This document shows positions 18,249 through 27,010 of a stretch of DNA of 64,000 nt, piece by piece. A model generated the notes under the pieces. That model made no database searches, had not been told where the DNA came from, and saw only the letters and a list, made by a program, of their open reading frames with translations. The position numbers and the translations under genes are program-made. Position 1 is the first letter of the stretch. The number at the start of each line of letters is the position of its first letter. This stretch comes from Roseibium sp. Sym1 (GTDB lineage Bacteria; Pseudomonadota; Alphaproteobacteria; Rhizobiales; Stappiaceae): assembly GCF_027359675.1 (NCBI RefSeq), contig NZ_CP114786.1, forward strand, positions 4,314,501-4,378,500, given 5' to 3'.

Positions 18249-19181
18249 TTGAAAAAGGCGATCACTGTCCTGTTCCTCCTAGGCGTGATCGCCGCCGGCA
18301 CCGGCTGGGGCCTCTCCGCCCCAACGCGCCTGAGTCAGACGCAGGATGCCGCGCTTCAGGAGGGCGATCCGGACAGGGGCGAGCTGGTGTTCTGGGCAGG
18401 AGGCTGTGCGTCCTGCCATGCCGCCAAAGGCGCCGAAGGCGATGAGCTTCTGAAGCTGGGGGGCGGTCTGCGTCTGGAAACGCCCTTCGGAACCTTTGTC
18501 GCGCCGAACATTTCCTCCAGCGAGGCCGACGGGATCGGAGCCTGGTCACTGGCCGACCTGGCCAATGCCATGACCCATGGCACCTCTCCGGACGGACGCA
18601 ACTATTATCCGGCCTTTCCCTACACGTCATATGCACGCATGTCCGGCGATGACCTGGGGGACCTTTATGCCTTTCTCAAGACCCTTCCGGCCGTTGAAGG
18701 CAAGGCGCCTGGCCACGAACTGGGCTTTCCGTTCAACATCAGGCGCGGCCTGGGACTCTGGAAGCGCCTGTTCCTCGATCCGTCGCCGGTCATCGCCGCG
18801 CCTGCCGGCGGGGCGGAAGTTGACATGGCTCTCTGGGAACGCGGCCGCTACCTTGTCGAGGGGCCCGGACATTGCGGGGAATGCCACACGGCGCGCGATT
18901 TTGCCGGCGGTCTGATCCTGGCCGACTGGCTCGGCGGTGCGCCCGCGCCGACAGGAGAGGGGAGGATCCCCAATATTTCGCCGGTTGATGGCGGTTTCGG
19001 CAGCTGGAGCGCGTCCGATATCGCCTATTATCTGGAGAGCGGCTTCACACCGGAATACGATTCCGTGGGTGGCGAGATGGTTCATGTGCAGGAAAACATG
19101 GCCAGATTGCCGGCGGGCGACCGGGACGCGATTGCGGTATACCTGAAAGCGATTCCTCCGGTTTCGGCGGCAGGGTCCTGA
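18249..19181 (+). CDS. Diheme cytochrome c
   Basis: 310-residue exported protein with an N-terminal hydrophobic segment (about 4-22) and two class I cytochrome c domains. The heme sites are CASCH and CGECH, each followed by a methionine-ligand-like region (SYARM and ENMARLPAGDRDAIAVYL). It resembles cytochrome subunits of membrane dehydrogenases, but no dehydrogenase is nearby. Start is TTG at 18249 after GGAGAGG; no better ATG exists. It lies 40 nt behind the cytochrome c' gene, so the pair probably forms an electron-transfer unit. Confidence 0.88.
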   Translation: MKKAITVLFLLGVIAAGTGWGLSAPTRLSQTQDAALQEGDPDRGELVFWAGGCASCHAAKGAEGDELLKLGGGLRLETPFGTFVAPNISSSEADGIGAWSLADLANAMTHGTSPDGRNYYPAFPYTSYARMSGDDLGDLYAFLKTLPAVEGKAPGHELGFPFNIRRGLGLWKRLFLDPSPVIAAPAGGAEVDMALWERGRYLVEGPGHCGECHTARDFAGGLILADWLGGAPAPTGEGRIPNISPVDGGFGSWSASDIAYYLESGFTPEYDSVGGEMVHVQENMARLPAGDRDAIAVYLKAIPPVSAAGS

Positions 19182-19214
19182 GCCTTTCATTCTATCCATG
19201 GGCGCCCATCTTTC

Positions 19215-19706
19215 ATGACCTCTTTGCACAGTTTCAAGATCGCACCGGCCAGCGGTGCGGACGACCTTGCCCATGTCAGGGCTCTGTTTCGTGCCTATGT
19301 GGACTGGCTCGGGATCGATCTGTCCTACCAGGGCTTTGAAGAAGAACTGGCGGGACTACCGGGAAAATACGCACCGCCGTCAGGCGGGCTGTTCCTGGCA
19401 AGGCGCCCGGACGGCACCGTTCTGGGCTGCGTCGGCCTGAGAGCCTTTGGGGATGAGGGCGCCAGCGAGATGAAAAGGCTCTATGTTCTGCCCGAGGGGC
19501 GGGGCCTGGGTGTTGGCGCCGCACTGGTCGCGCAGGTGGTCTCGGCGGCCCGCGATGCCGGCTACGGCGAAATGCTGCTGGATACGTTGCCGACCATGAC
19601 GGGCGCGATCAAGCTCTACAAGGCTGCGGGTTTTGAGGAAGTGCCGGCCTATTATGACACCCCGATCAGCGAAACAGTGTTCTTCCGGAAAGCGCTGTCG
19701 CCATGA
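19215..19706 (+). CDS. GNAT-family N-acetyltransferase
   Basis: 163-residue protein with the GNAT fold: ADDLAHVRALFRAYVDWL opens helix 1, the acetyl-CoA pyrophosphate loop is in LPEGRGLGVGAALVAQVV (Q/R-x-x-G-x-G/A type), and DTLPTMTGAIKLYKAAGFEE completes the cofactor site. The substrate is unknown. It lies 33 nt after the diheme cytochrome gene and ends at a clear terminator; it may belong to the same transcript without a functional link. Confidence 0.88.
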   Translation: MTSLHSFKIAPASGADDLAHVRALFRAYVDWLGIDLSYQGFEEELAGLPGKYAPPSGGLFLARRPDGTVLGCVGLRAFGDEGASEMKRLYVLPEGRGLGVGAALVAQVVSAARDAGYGEMLLDTLPTMTGAIKLYKAAGFEEVPAYYDTPISETVFFRKALSP

Positions 19707-19726
19707 GAGGTGCCGTCAAACAAAAC

Positions 19727-19754
19727 CACCTGCGAGCAGGTGGCCAGTTTTTCC
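19727..19754 (+). terminator. Rho-independent terminator after GNAT gene
   Basis: CCACCTG and CAGGTGG form a 7-bp stem (8 with the inner pair) around CGAG, then CCAG and a T run. It lies 20 nt past the acetyltransferase stop. Confidence 0.8.
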
Positions 19755-19911
19755 GATTGTTTTTTTGTTTTGGGTCGCATCGCCCGTGCACAGTTATACT
19801 TTTGTCTCAGTGCGATCCTACTTTGGTTGTAGAGCAGTTGTGTCGCGCATCAACTACGTAAAAATACGTATCTACGTGATGCCGGTCGGTCCGGGCGACG
19901 ATTGAACGTGT

Positions 19912-20286
19912 TCAGACCGCAAAGATCGCCTCGATCTCGATCTTCAACCCGGGTGCGAACAGCGCGGAGATGAGCAGCAGGGAACTTGCCGGCACCGCAT
20001 CTCCGTAGGCCTGGGACAGGGCGTCCCGGATCTGCGGAATATCGGTGGGATCGGTTACGAAGACAGTCACTTTGATGAGGTCTTCGAGCGAACGGCCAAA
20101 CTCCAGTGCCAGAGTTTCGAGCTGGTTCAGAACGGCCCGTGTCTGGGCGTGCGCCGACCCGGTCTGGGCCGGGGTGCCGAACGCGGTGAAGCCGGATGTG
20201 TACAGGGTCTGGCTATGAATGACGGCATGTGTGTAAGGACCGGCCGGCAGGCCGAGTTGTTCGATATTCTTTCGGATGATGGACAT
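19912..20286 (-). CDS. Rid-family (YjgF/YER057c/UK114) protein lacking the catalytic Arg
   Basis: 124-residue chorismate-mutase-like fold protein, probably a trimer. HSQTLYTSGFTA and QTRAVLNQLETLALEFG with VTVFVTDPTDIPQIRDAL are family hallmarks. At the position of the enamine/imine-deaminase arginine (P-x-R-S/T in RidA) it reads VPASSLLLISALFAPG, with Ser for Arg. It is therefore unlikely to be a true RidA deaminase and fits the non-archetypal Rid subgroups. It is the last gene of an ABM - DUF2798 - Rid cluster divergent from a LysR gene. Confidence 0.88.
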   Translation of the reverse strand: MSIIRKNIEQLGLPAGPYTHAVIHSQTLYTSGFTAFGTPAQTGSAHAQTRAVLNQLETLALEFGRSLEDLIKVTVFVTDPTDIPQIRDALSQAYGDAVPASSLLLISALFAPGLKIEIEAIFAV

Positions 20287-20303
20287 TGGGGCTCCGGAAT
20301 TGC

Positions 20304-20522
20304 TCAGGGAAGTTTGCCGGCGAGGAAGGCGGTTGCCCGGTTGACGGGCGGGCCCAGGAGAAAGGCGAGGACGGCGGCGGCCGGCCATGCAAGCCGGAAC
20401 GCCGCCATCCACTGGCCGAGAAAGGCCTCCGTCAGCCCCAGATTGATGAAAGTGACCCAGCAGGACATCATCAGGGACAGGCCGAAGGACATCAGCACTG
20501 TTGCGATCAGGCGGCTCTTCAT
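20304..20522 (-). CDS. DUF2798 small membrane protein
   Basis: 72-residue protein beginning MKSRLIATVLMSFGLSLMMS, with two predicted membrane helices and a C-terminal GPPVNRATAFLAG. This matches the DUF2798 pattern (K-x-R opening, MSxxM motif, central threonine and W, then P-x-x-x-R). Function is unknown. It starts 5 nt past the stop of the ABM-domain gene and precedes the Rid gene by 17 nt, so the three appear to form an operon. Confidence 0.8.
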   Translation of the reverse strand: MKSRLIATVLMSFGLSLMMSCWVTFINLGLTEAFLGQWMAAFRLAWPAAAVLAFLLGPPVNRATAFLAGKLP

Positions 20523-20527
20523 GGGGC

Positions 20528-20836
20528 TCAGGCCTGAAGTGGACTGGTCGCGCCGATTTCGCCCAGTTCCTCGATATAGCTGACCTGCGTCAGGTTCTTC
20601 GCCAGGTAGGCCCGGGTATGCGGCATCTCGAAATGGGCGGCGAGGGCTGCCTTGTCCGTCCAGCATTCCCAGAGCGTGAACTTCGCCGGATCCTGAAGGT
20701 TCTGCCGGATTTCGAACAATCGGCATCCCGGTTCACTTTGTGTCTCTGCCACGAGACGCCGCAATCCCGCTTCGGCTTCCCCGAGGTCGGCGCCTTCCTG
20801 AAGTTCGATACCTGCGCTGATGAAATAGTTGCTCAT
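20528..20836 (-). CDS. Antibiotic-biosynthesis-monooxygenase (ABM) domain protein, putative quinol monooxygenase
   Basis: 102-residue dimeric ferredoxin-like fold protein. GLRRLVAETQSEPGCRLFEI, then FTLWECWTDKAALAAHFEMPH, is the ABM/YgiN signature. Homologues oxidise quinols or polyphenols without a cofactor, or only bind them. CAGGAGACATCC precedes the ATG. It is the first gene of the ABM - DUF2798 - Rid cluster, 100 bp from the divergently transcribed LysR gene, which probably controls it. Confidence 0.88.
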   Translation of the reverse strand: MSNYFISAGIELQEGADLGEAEAGLRRLVAETQSEPGCRLFEIRQNLQDPAKFTLWECWTDKAALAAHFEMPHTRAYLAKNLTQVSYIEELGEIGATSPLQA

Positions 20837-20881
20837 GGATGTCTCCTGTTCAGTCTGAGGACTGACGGAGACGTATTGATT

Positions 20882-20895
20882 ATTGTTTTGACAAT
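20882..20895. promoter_or_regulatory. LysR-type box between ABM and LysR genes
   Basis: ATTGT-TTTG-ACAAT is a perfect 5-bp-arm dyad with the T-N11-A form of LysR-regulator sites. It lies in the 100-bp divergent region, 46 bp from the ABM start and 41 bp from the lysR start. Confidence 0.5.
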
Positions 20896-20936
20896 CTATA
20901 TCGAACTTTGGGAGTTATTGTTGCAAAAGTGGAATC

Positions 20937-21851
20937 ATGCTCGACGATATCGGCCTGTTCATTCACATCGCTCAACGGCGCAGTCTTGCGAAAGCCGCAG
21001 CGTATCTGGGATTGCCGGCTGCCACCGTGACCCGCCGGCTGCGGCGGCTGGAGGAGCAGATCGGCGCACAGCTTGTTCACCGCTCGGCCCGCAAGTTTGC
21101 GCTGACCTCGGAAGGAGAAGCCTATTTCGATGCGTTCGCGGATCTGGTTCTCAACGCCGAGGCCGCGCTCAGGGGCCTGAACGCGGATCTCCACGCCCTG
21201 CAGGGCAGCCTGAAGGCGGCCGCGCCAACCAATATTTCGGTCGGGATCCTGCAGCCCATGTGGTCCGCGTTCCTGAGAGATCACCCGGACATCCGGCTCA
21301 CCCTGACCCTGAGCAACGAGAACAAGGACTTGCTGGAGAACCAGGTGGACCTGGCCCTGCGTGCCGGTCCCCAGACTGACCCGCGCCTCTACCAGAAACG
21401 GCTCGGTTGCGTCGCCACGATCCTGACTGCCGCTCCTGCGTATCTGGGGGAAGCCGGTTTGCCCCGTGATCCTTCGGAGATCGGCCGTCACAAGTTGATA
21501 CGTGTCGCGGCCCTGCCGCAGTGGCATCTTGCCCACCACCAGACCGGTCAACGGGAAACGGTGCATGTGGATGCTCACGTGGCGGTCGACGATATCGGCC
21601 TGGCCCGTCAGCTGGCCGCGGATGGCCGGGGAGTGGCCCTGTTGCCGGTCAGTGAAATTTCCGGCGATCTTGAAAGTGGCCGGTTGCTGCCGGTCCTGAG
21701 CGGATGGCAGGGACAGACGAGGGAGCTTTATGCGGTCTGGCCGACCGGACGGCTGCTGAGCGCGCGCGCAACATGCCTGCGCGACCACATGGCCAGGCAC
21801 ATCGCAGCCATCCCGGTGTTGCAGGGATGGGTTCCCGACCCTCGACGTTAA
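20937..21851 (+). CDS. LysR-family transcriptional regulator
   Basis: 304-residue regulator. The winged helix-turn-helix is at about 2-60 (FIHIAQRRSLAKAAAYLGLP, then ATVTRRLRRLEEQIGAQLVHR), and the periplasmic-binding-like effector domain at about 88-295. The form is that of the LysR subgroup with a short linker, typically controlling a divergent oxidoreductase or quinone-related gene. It probably regulates the ABM-DUF2798-Rid cluster through the dyad at 20882-20895 and represses itself. Its 3' end overlaps the convergent lipoprotein gene by 4 nt. Confidence 0.93.
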   Translation: MLDDIGLFIHIAQRRSLAKAAAYLGLPAATVTRRLRRLEEQIGAQLVHRSARKFALTSEGEAYFDAFADLVLNAEAALRGLNADLHALQGSLKAAAPTNISVGILQPMWSAFLRDHPDIRLTLTLSNENKDLLENQVDLALRAGPQTDPRLYQKRLGCVATILTAAPAYLGEAGLPRDPSEIGRHKLIRVAALPQWHLAHHQTGQRETVHVDAHVAVDDIGLARQLAADGRGVALLPVSEISGDLESGRLLPVLSGWQGQTRELYAVWPTGRLLSARATCLRDHMARHIAAIPVLQGWVPDPRR

Positions 21852-22234
21852 GCGGTGAAAGGTTCGCAGCGCATATAGCGCGGCATGTCAATATAGCTGC
21901 GCATATACAGGATCCAGGCGCGGCATTCCTGCTGGGACTTGAAGCAGCCGGCCTGTGAGATCAGGTAGCTCAGGTCGAAATTCTCGACGCGGCCGCTGGC
22001 GATACCCTTCCAGCCCGACCCGGAAAAGGACCGGCAGTCATAAGGGGTGTTGTAAGTGTAGGGAATCTCCTGCCGGGTCTTGTTGAAGGTCGGGGCGAAC
22101 AGCAAGTCGGAAGGTTTCTGGAACTGCGACTGGCAGGCCACGAGAGCGACGGCCATTGACAGGACCGCGGCCACGCGCAGCCCAGCGTTCATCCGACGGA
22201 GCGCGGAGAAGTGACTGCGGCAGGAAGGATGCAT
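21848..22234 (-). CDS. Putative lipoprotein of unknown function
   Basis: 128 residues with a basic N-terminus, a hydrophobic stretch and a lipobox (AVALVAC, cysteine near residue 34), so probably an outer- or inner-membrane lipoprotein. The mature part has further cysteines (DCRSF, GCFKSQQECRAWI, MRCEPF), giving two likely disulfides. TGGAG lies about 6 nt before ATG 22234; a later in-frame ATG at 22192 would also leave a complete lipoprotein signal. No known domain is recognised. Confidence 0.75.
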   Translation of the reverse strand: MHPSCRSHFSALRRMNAGLRVAAVLSMAVALVACQSQFQKPSDLLFAPTFNKTRQEIPYTYNTPYDCRSFSGSGWKGIASGRVENFDLSYLISQAGCFKSQQECRAWILYMRSYIDMPRYMRCEPFTA

Positions 22235-22433
22235 GGCGGGCTCCAGTGATCGGTACTGACCTTTTGACAAGGCCATAACAGACTGATTTGCAATATGTGT
22301 CACATGATCCGAAGACTTGGACAAAATCAAGTCACGAAGGAGTGCCAAGCGCCTTGCCGGGATGGCCGAAGCCAACGCGGCAGATTTGCCTCAAGCACCG
22401 TGAAGGGAGCGGAACCGACGGTTTGCGGGTGCT

Positions 22434-24026
22434 TCAGTTGACGGTGATCCAGCGCAGCATGAGGAAGTTGTCCGCACGCTGGGTCAGGTCGATATTCGAT
22501 TTCGATCCCCACAGAAGCGGCTGGATGTGCAAGGGCACATAGACGACGTCGTCCCGGACGATCATGGCGACCTCGTCCAGCATGGCCTGGCGCTTTTCCG
22601 GATCGATCTCGCGCTGGATCAGCGGCAGCAACTCATCGACACGGGCGTTGGAATAGCCGCCGAAGTTCCAGCTGCCGAGTTTCTTCTCGTCATTCTTGCT
22701 GGTCACCAGGAAGCGGATCGGGTGCTCGGCGTCGAACGTGCCGGGGGACCAGCCGAGCAGGTACATGTCGAAATTGCCCTCGCGCAGTTCCGGCCAGTAG
22801 TTGCGTACCGGCATGGCGTTGAGGCTTGCCTTCATGCCGGCCTGCGCGAGCAGGGCGGCCATCGCCTTGCACAGTGCCTCGTCATTGATGTAGCGGTCGT
22901 TGGGACATTTCAGGCCGAAGGAGAAGCCGTCCGGATAGCCGGCCTCGGCCAGCAGGGCCTTGGCGCCTTCGGGGTCGTAGCCGATGCGTTCGCTGGCGGC
23001 ATCGCTGTAGCCCTTCATCTGCGGGCTGACCAGCTGGCTGGCGACTTCCGCGTTGCCGCGCATGATCTTGTCGACAAGGGCTTCCGCGTTGATGGCCTTC
23101 TGCACGGCGGTGCGCACCTTCACATCCTGGAACGGGTTCCCGTCCACCGTTTCTTCCGAGTATTTCAAGGCATCGTGGCCGTGACCGAAGCCCAGCATGA
23201 TCACGCGGGCCTCGATGCCCCTGTGCAGGGTGAGGCCGTCCTGGCGTTCGATGCGGTCGACATCCTGGACCGGCACGGGTTCGATCAGGTCGACCTGGCC
23301 ACTCAGGAGACCGGCAACCGCCGTCGCAGGATTGGCGATCGGCAGGAAGGTGGCCCTTGTGAGATTATGTTCGGCATCGTCCCACCAGCCGTCGTTGGCT
23401 TCCAGGACGGTCTCGACACCCGGTTCACGCGCCACCAGCTTGAACGGGCCGGTGCCGTTGGCATTGAGGGTCGCGAAGGTTTCCGTTTCCTTGGCCGGGA
23501 GTTCGGCACCATTGGCCTCCGCCCAGTCCTTGTCCAGGATCATGAAATTGGCGATGGAATCGGGAAAGATCGGATCCGGAGCGTGGGTCAGGAAATCGAT
23601 CGTATGGTCGTCGACAATCCTGACTTCTTTCACCGGCGCGAACCAGGAACTGACGTCGGACGCCTCGGACGCGGCGCGCTGGTAAGAGAACAGGACGTCT
23701 TCCGCGGTAAAGGCGGCACCATCATGGAACGTCACGCCGTCGCGCAGATGAAAACGCCAGCCGTCACTGCCGAGCGGTTCCCAGCTTTCCGCCAGCGAGC
23801 TCTCGATCGCCATGTCCTTGTTGCGGCGGACAAGGCCCTCATAGACGTTGTTGAGAAAACCGAGCACCGGCGCAGAGCTGACCGCGTGGGGATCCATGGT
23901 CTGCGGGTCGGTCGGCGAGGACCAGCGCAACTCGGCGGCGCCGGCAATGGAGGCAGACCCGAGCAGCGCCGCTGCGACTGTGAAAGCGGTTCCGAAGCGG
24001 ATTGCCCGGCACGATGACTTGGTCAT
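22434..24026 (-). CDS. ABC transporter oligopeptide-type substrate-binding protein (SBP_5), orphan
   Basis: 530-residue periplasmic binding protein, signal peptide ending AGA near residue 31. Typical SBP_5 segments: ELRWSSPTDPQTMDPHAV, WRFHLRDGVTFHDGAAFTAE and ELREGNFDMYLLGWSPGTFD. It should bind a di-/oligopeptide or other oligomeric solute for an ABC importer, but no permease or ATPase gene adjoins it. GGGGATGTC precedes ATG 24026, preferred over an in-frame start 35 codons upstream. A terminator of the upstream gene separates it from the oligopeptidase gene. Confidence 0.92.
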   Translation of the reverse strand: MTKSSCRAIRFGTAFTVAAALLGSASIAGAAELRWSSPTDPQTMDPHAVSSAPVLGFLNNVYEGLVRRNKDMAIESSLAESWEPLGSDGWRFHLRDGVTFHDGAAFTAEDVLFSYQRAASEASDVSSWFAPVKEVRIVDDHTIDFLTHAPDPIFPDSIANFMILDKDWAEANGAELPAKETETFATLNANGTGPFKLVAREPGVETVLEANDGWWDDAEHNLTRATFLPIANPATAVAGLLSGQVDLIEPVPVQDVDRIERQDGLTLHRGIEARVIMLGFGHGHDALKYSEETVDGNPFQDVKVRTAVQKAINAEALVDKIMRGNAEVASQLVSPQMKGYSDAASERIGYDPEGAKALLAEAGYPDGFSFGLKCPNDRYINDEALCKAMAALLAQAGMKASLNAMPVRNYWPELREGNFDMYLLGWSPGTFDAEHPIRFLVTSKNDEKKLGSWNFGGYSNARVDELLPLIQREIDPEKRQAMLDEVAMIVRDDVVYVPLHIQPLLWGSKSNIDLTQRADNFLMLRWITVN

Positions 24027-24086
24027 GACATCCCCATTGAAAGTTGTGGTTTTTGAAATGAAAACCCAGCCTAAGCCTTTTCGGCG

Positions 24087-24120
24087 CAAAAGAAATACCG
24101 GGCCCGCAAGCGGACCCGGT
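24087..24120 (-). terminator. Intrinsic terminator of oligopeptidase gene (minus strand)
   Basis: ACCGGGTCCGC and GCGGGCCCGGT pair over 11 bp (one G-U) around TT, followed on the minus strand by ATTTCTTTT. It starts 34 nt past the oligopeptidase stop. Confidence 0.8.
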
Positions 24121-24153
24121 TCTCGTTTCAATTCGGCGTGAGTGGTCGCGCGA

Positions 24154-26238
24154 TCAGGCCTTGCCGGCCACCATCAGGGCGAAGGCCTGGTTGCGCGCGA
24201 CTTCCTTCAACCGGTCGAACCGTCCGGAGGCGCCGCCATGGCCGGCTTCCATGTTGGTGGTCAGCATCAGGAGGCTGTCGCCTGTCCCGGTGGCGCGCAG
24301 GCGGGCGATCCACTTGGCCGGTTCCCAGTAGGTGACGCGCGGGTCGGTCAGACCCGCCACCGCCAGGATCGCCGGGTAGTCCTTCGCGGCCACATTGTCA
24401 TAGGGCGAATAGGACGCGATGTACTCGTAGGCGGTCTTGTCGGTAACCGGGTTGCCCCATTCCGGCCATTCCGGCGGCGTCAGCGGCAGTGTGTCGTCGA
24501 GCATGGTCGACAGCACATCGACAAAGGGAACCTCGGCGATGATGCCGCCGAACTTCTCGGGCGCCATGTTGGCGACAGCGCCCATCAGCATGCCACCGGC
24601 GGATCCGCCATGGGCGACGATCCGGTCATGGGCGGTGAATGTCTCCGCCACCAGATGATCGGCGGCCGCGATGAAATCGGTGAAGGTGTTCTTCTTGTTC
24701 TCCCGGCGGCCGTCCTTGTACCAGCGAAAGCCCTTGTCCTTGCCGCCGCGGATATGGGCAATGGCGTAGACAAATCCCCGGTCGACCAGGGACAGGGCAT
24801 TGGTGTTGAAGCTGGCCGGCACGGTGATGCCGTAGGAGCCGTAGCCGTAAAGCAGCAGGGGCGCAGAGCCGTCGAGCGTCGTGTCCTTGTGATAGAGCAC
24901 GGATACCGGCACGGTTTCGCCGTCCGCTGCGGGCGCCATCAGACGGCGGGTGACATAGTCCGAGGCCGCATGGCCGGACGGCACTTCCTGTTCCTTCTTC
25001 AGGACACGCTCGCGGGTGTCGACATTGTAGTCGAAGGTCTGCGACGGCGTCGTCATCGAGGAATAGGTGAAGCGGATCGTGGTCGTGTCGAATTCGTAGC
25101 CGCCGCCCATGCCGAGCGAATAGGCTTCCTCGTCGAAGGCGATCGCGTGTTCGATGTTGTCGGCGAGGCGCCGGATGACGATACGCGGCAGGCCGTCCTC
25201 GCGCTCAAGACGGGTCATGAACGTCTTGTAGACACAATGGGACAGGATCAGGCAGCCCGGCTTGTGGGGTACCAGGTCGGTCCAGTTGTCCCGGCCCGGG
25301 TCGGACTTGGGCGCGGTGACGATCTTGAAGTCTTCCGCGTCGCCGGCATTGGTCAGGATGTAGAAAAGGTCGCCGTGATCCTCGACGGAGTATTCGATGC
25401 CGGTTTCACGCGGCGCGATCAGCGTCGGTTCGGCGGTCGGGTCGCTTGCCGGAATGGTCCGGACTTCCGAGGTCTCATGGTCGTGAATATCGATGACGAT
25501 CGTGTCGCCGGACTGGGTCTTGCCGACGCCCATGAAGAAGCCGGCATCCTCTTCCTCGTAGACAAGCACGTCCTCGGACGGGTCGGTGCCGATCTCGTGG
25601 CGGAACAGTTTCGAGGGCCGGTGATTGGCGTCGAGGCGGATGTAGAAGACATACCTGTCGTCGGCGGAGAAGACGCCGCCACCGCCGGTATCCTCGACAA
25701 CGTAGTCGAGATCCTTGCCGGTCGCGGTGTCGCGAAAGCGCATCGAATAGTATTCCGAGCCTTTGTCGTCATAGGCCCAGGCCACCAGCTTGTGGCCGGT
25801 CGACTGGCTGACGGCACCGAACTTGAAGTAGGCCTTGCCCTCGGCTTCCTTGTCGCCATGGAGCAGGACCGTTTCCTTGCCGCCGTCGCGAGGCGTGCGG
25901 AAGAAGATCGGCTGCTGGCCGCCGGTCTCGAATCTCAGGCCGTAGGCGAAGGGGCCGTCCGGGGATGGGACGGAACTGTCGTCTTCCTTGATGCGGCCGC
26001 GCATCTCCGCGAAAAGCTGTTCCTGAAGCGCGTCCGTGGATGCCATTTGCGCTTTCTGGTAGGCGTTTTCGGCCTCCAGATAGGCACGGATGTCGTCATC
26101 CAGGACCGACGGGTCGCGCATGACTTCCTGCCAGTTGTCGGCACGCAGCCAGGAATAGCCGTCCTGACGCTCGATGCCGTGGGTCTCCAGGGTGAGAGGG
26201 CGCGCGTCCGCGCGCGGGGGAAAGGTATCCTGTTTCAT
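24154..26238 (-). CDS. ptrB: Oligopeptidase B (S9A serine peptidase)
   Basis: 694-residue cytoplasmic serine peptidase that cleaves short peptides, typically after Arg/Lys. The N-terminal beta-propeller (about 60-400) is followed by the alpha/beta-hydrolase domain. The nucleophile lies in AHGGSAGGMLMGA, the catalytic Asp in the DPRVTYWEPAKW region and the His in EAGHGGASGRFDRL. DGYSWLRADNWQEVMRDPSVL is the usual S9A opening. ATG 26238 follows GGAG closely; an in-frame start 12 codons upstream is possible. Peptide turnover would pair well with the neighbouring oligopeptide-binding protein, though a terminator separates them. Confidence 0.94.
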   Translation of the reverse strand: MKQDTFPPRADARPLTLETHGIERQDGYSWLRADNWQEVMRDPSVLDDDIRAYLEAENAYQKAQMASTDALQEQLFAEMRGRIKEDDSSVPSPDGPFAYGLRFETGGQQPIFFRTPRDGGKETVLLHGDKEAEGKAYFKFGAVSQSTGHKLVAWAYDDKGSEYYSMRFRDTATGKDLDYVVEDTGGGGVFSADDRYVFYIRLDANHRPSKLFRHEIGTDPSEDVLVYEEEDAGFFMGVGKTQSGDTIVIDIHDHETSEVRTIPASDPTAEPTLIAPRETGIEYSVEDHGDLFYILTNAGDAEDFKIVTAPKSDPGRDNWTDLVPHKPGCLILSHCVYKTFMTRLEREDGLPRIVIRRLADNIEHAIAFDEEAYSLGMGGGYEFDTTTIRFTYSSMTTPSQTFDYNVDTRERVLKKEQEVPSGHAASDYVTRRLMAPAADGETVPVSVLYHKDTTLDGSAPLLLYGYGSYGITVPASFNTNALSLVDRGFVYAIAHIRGGKDKGFRWYKDGRRENKKNTFTDFIAAADHLVAETFTAHDRIVAHGGSAGGMLMGAVANMAPEKFGGIIAEVPFVDVLSTMLDDTLPLTPPEWPEWGNPVTDKTAYEYIASYSPYDNVAAKDYPAILAVAGLTDPRVTYWEPAKWIARLRATGTGDSLLMLTTNMEAGHGGASGRFDRLKEVARNQAFALMVAGKA

Positions 26239-26448
26239 GGCTCCGGAGGTAGGGGCTTTGCGGCGCGAAGGCAAGAGGGTCCAGGCGGGAAGAGCGGGAA
26301 ACGGCCGGTCCTGGTGCCTGACGCCCGGCGATTGTTGAGGCGGGCCGAGCGCCTATCAGGGGGCATCGTGCCACACCAGTCAACAGCAGGCGACAAGACA
26401 TCCGGATCTGCTATGTGAAGTTGACTGATTATTTCGAGGACACCGTTG

Positions 26449-26940
26449 ATGCCAAACGACACCTATATCCTGACCCGGGATGACATCGCCGCAATGGAGG
26501 GGACCCAAAAGACCCATTTCCTCAATCCAAATGCACAGCGGCTGAACAAGTCGCTGGGCGACGCGACCGGGCTGACCGGATTCGGGTTCCATCTGATAGA
26601 GGTCGAGCCCGGCTTCGAGACGACGGAACATCATTGCCATTACCATGAGGACGAATGCGTTTTCGTTTTGTCGGGGAGCGCAACCGCGGTCATCGGAGAA
26701 GAGGAGCACGAGATCGGTCCGGGCGACTTCATCGGTTACCGCAAGTCGGGACAGCCTCATTCGATACGGAACACGGGAACCGAGGTCCTGCGTTGCATTG
26801 TCGTGGGAGAAAGGCTTGCGCATGATGTCGCCGACTACCCCAGGCTCGGCAAGAGAATTCATCGCCATGCCGGTCTGCCGTGGAGCCTGGTCGATCGCGA
26901 CCGGATCGAGGAACTTGGCGGTGGCGTCGGCAAAAAGTAG
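26449..26940 (+). CDS. Cupin-domain protein
   Basis: 163-residue single-domain cupin. Motif 1 is in HHCHYHEDECVFVLSGSATAVI, with metal-ligand histidines and a glutamate, and motif 2 in GDFIGYRKSGQPHSIRNTG. Metal binding is expected, but the reaction is unknown; homologues are annotated only as cupins or sugar-phosphate-isomerase-like. The ATG at 26449 follows GAGG by about 9 nt; a TTG directly in front is a weaker alternative. It is divergent from ptrB across about 210 bp and unrelated in sequence to the riboswitch-controlled genes behind it. Confidence 0.88.
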   Translation: MPNDTYILTRDDIAAMEGTQKTHFLNPNAQRLNKSLGDATGLTGFGFHLIEVEPGFETTEHHCHYHEDECVFVLSGSATAVIGEEEHEIGPGDFIGYRKSGQPHSIRNTGTEVLRCIVVGERLAHDVADYPRLGKRIHRHAGLPWSLVDRDRIEELGGGVGKK

Positions 26941-27010
26941 GTAACCTTCGTCGCGGGAGAAGCCCATTCCAATTGCAGAATTGACACCATGTGCGAATTC
27001 GGTCACTCAG

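Noticed and set aside
24142-26418. 758-codon plus-strand open frame opposite oligopeptidase B
   Set aside because: Antisense shadow of a gene with an intact Ser-Asp-His triad.
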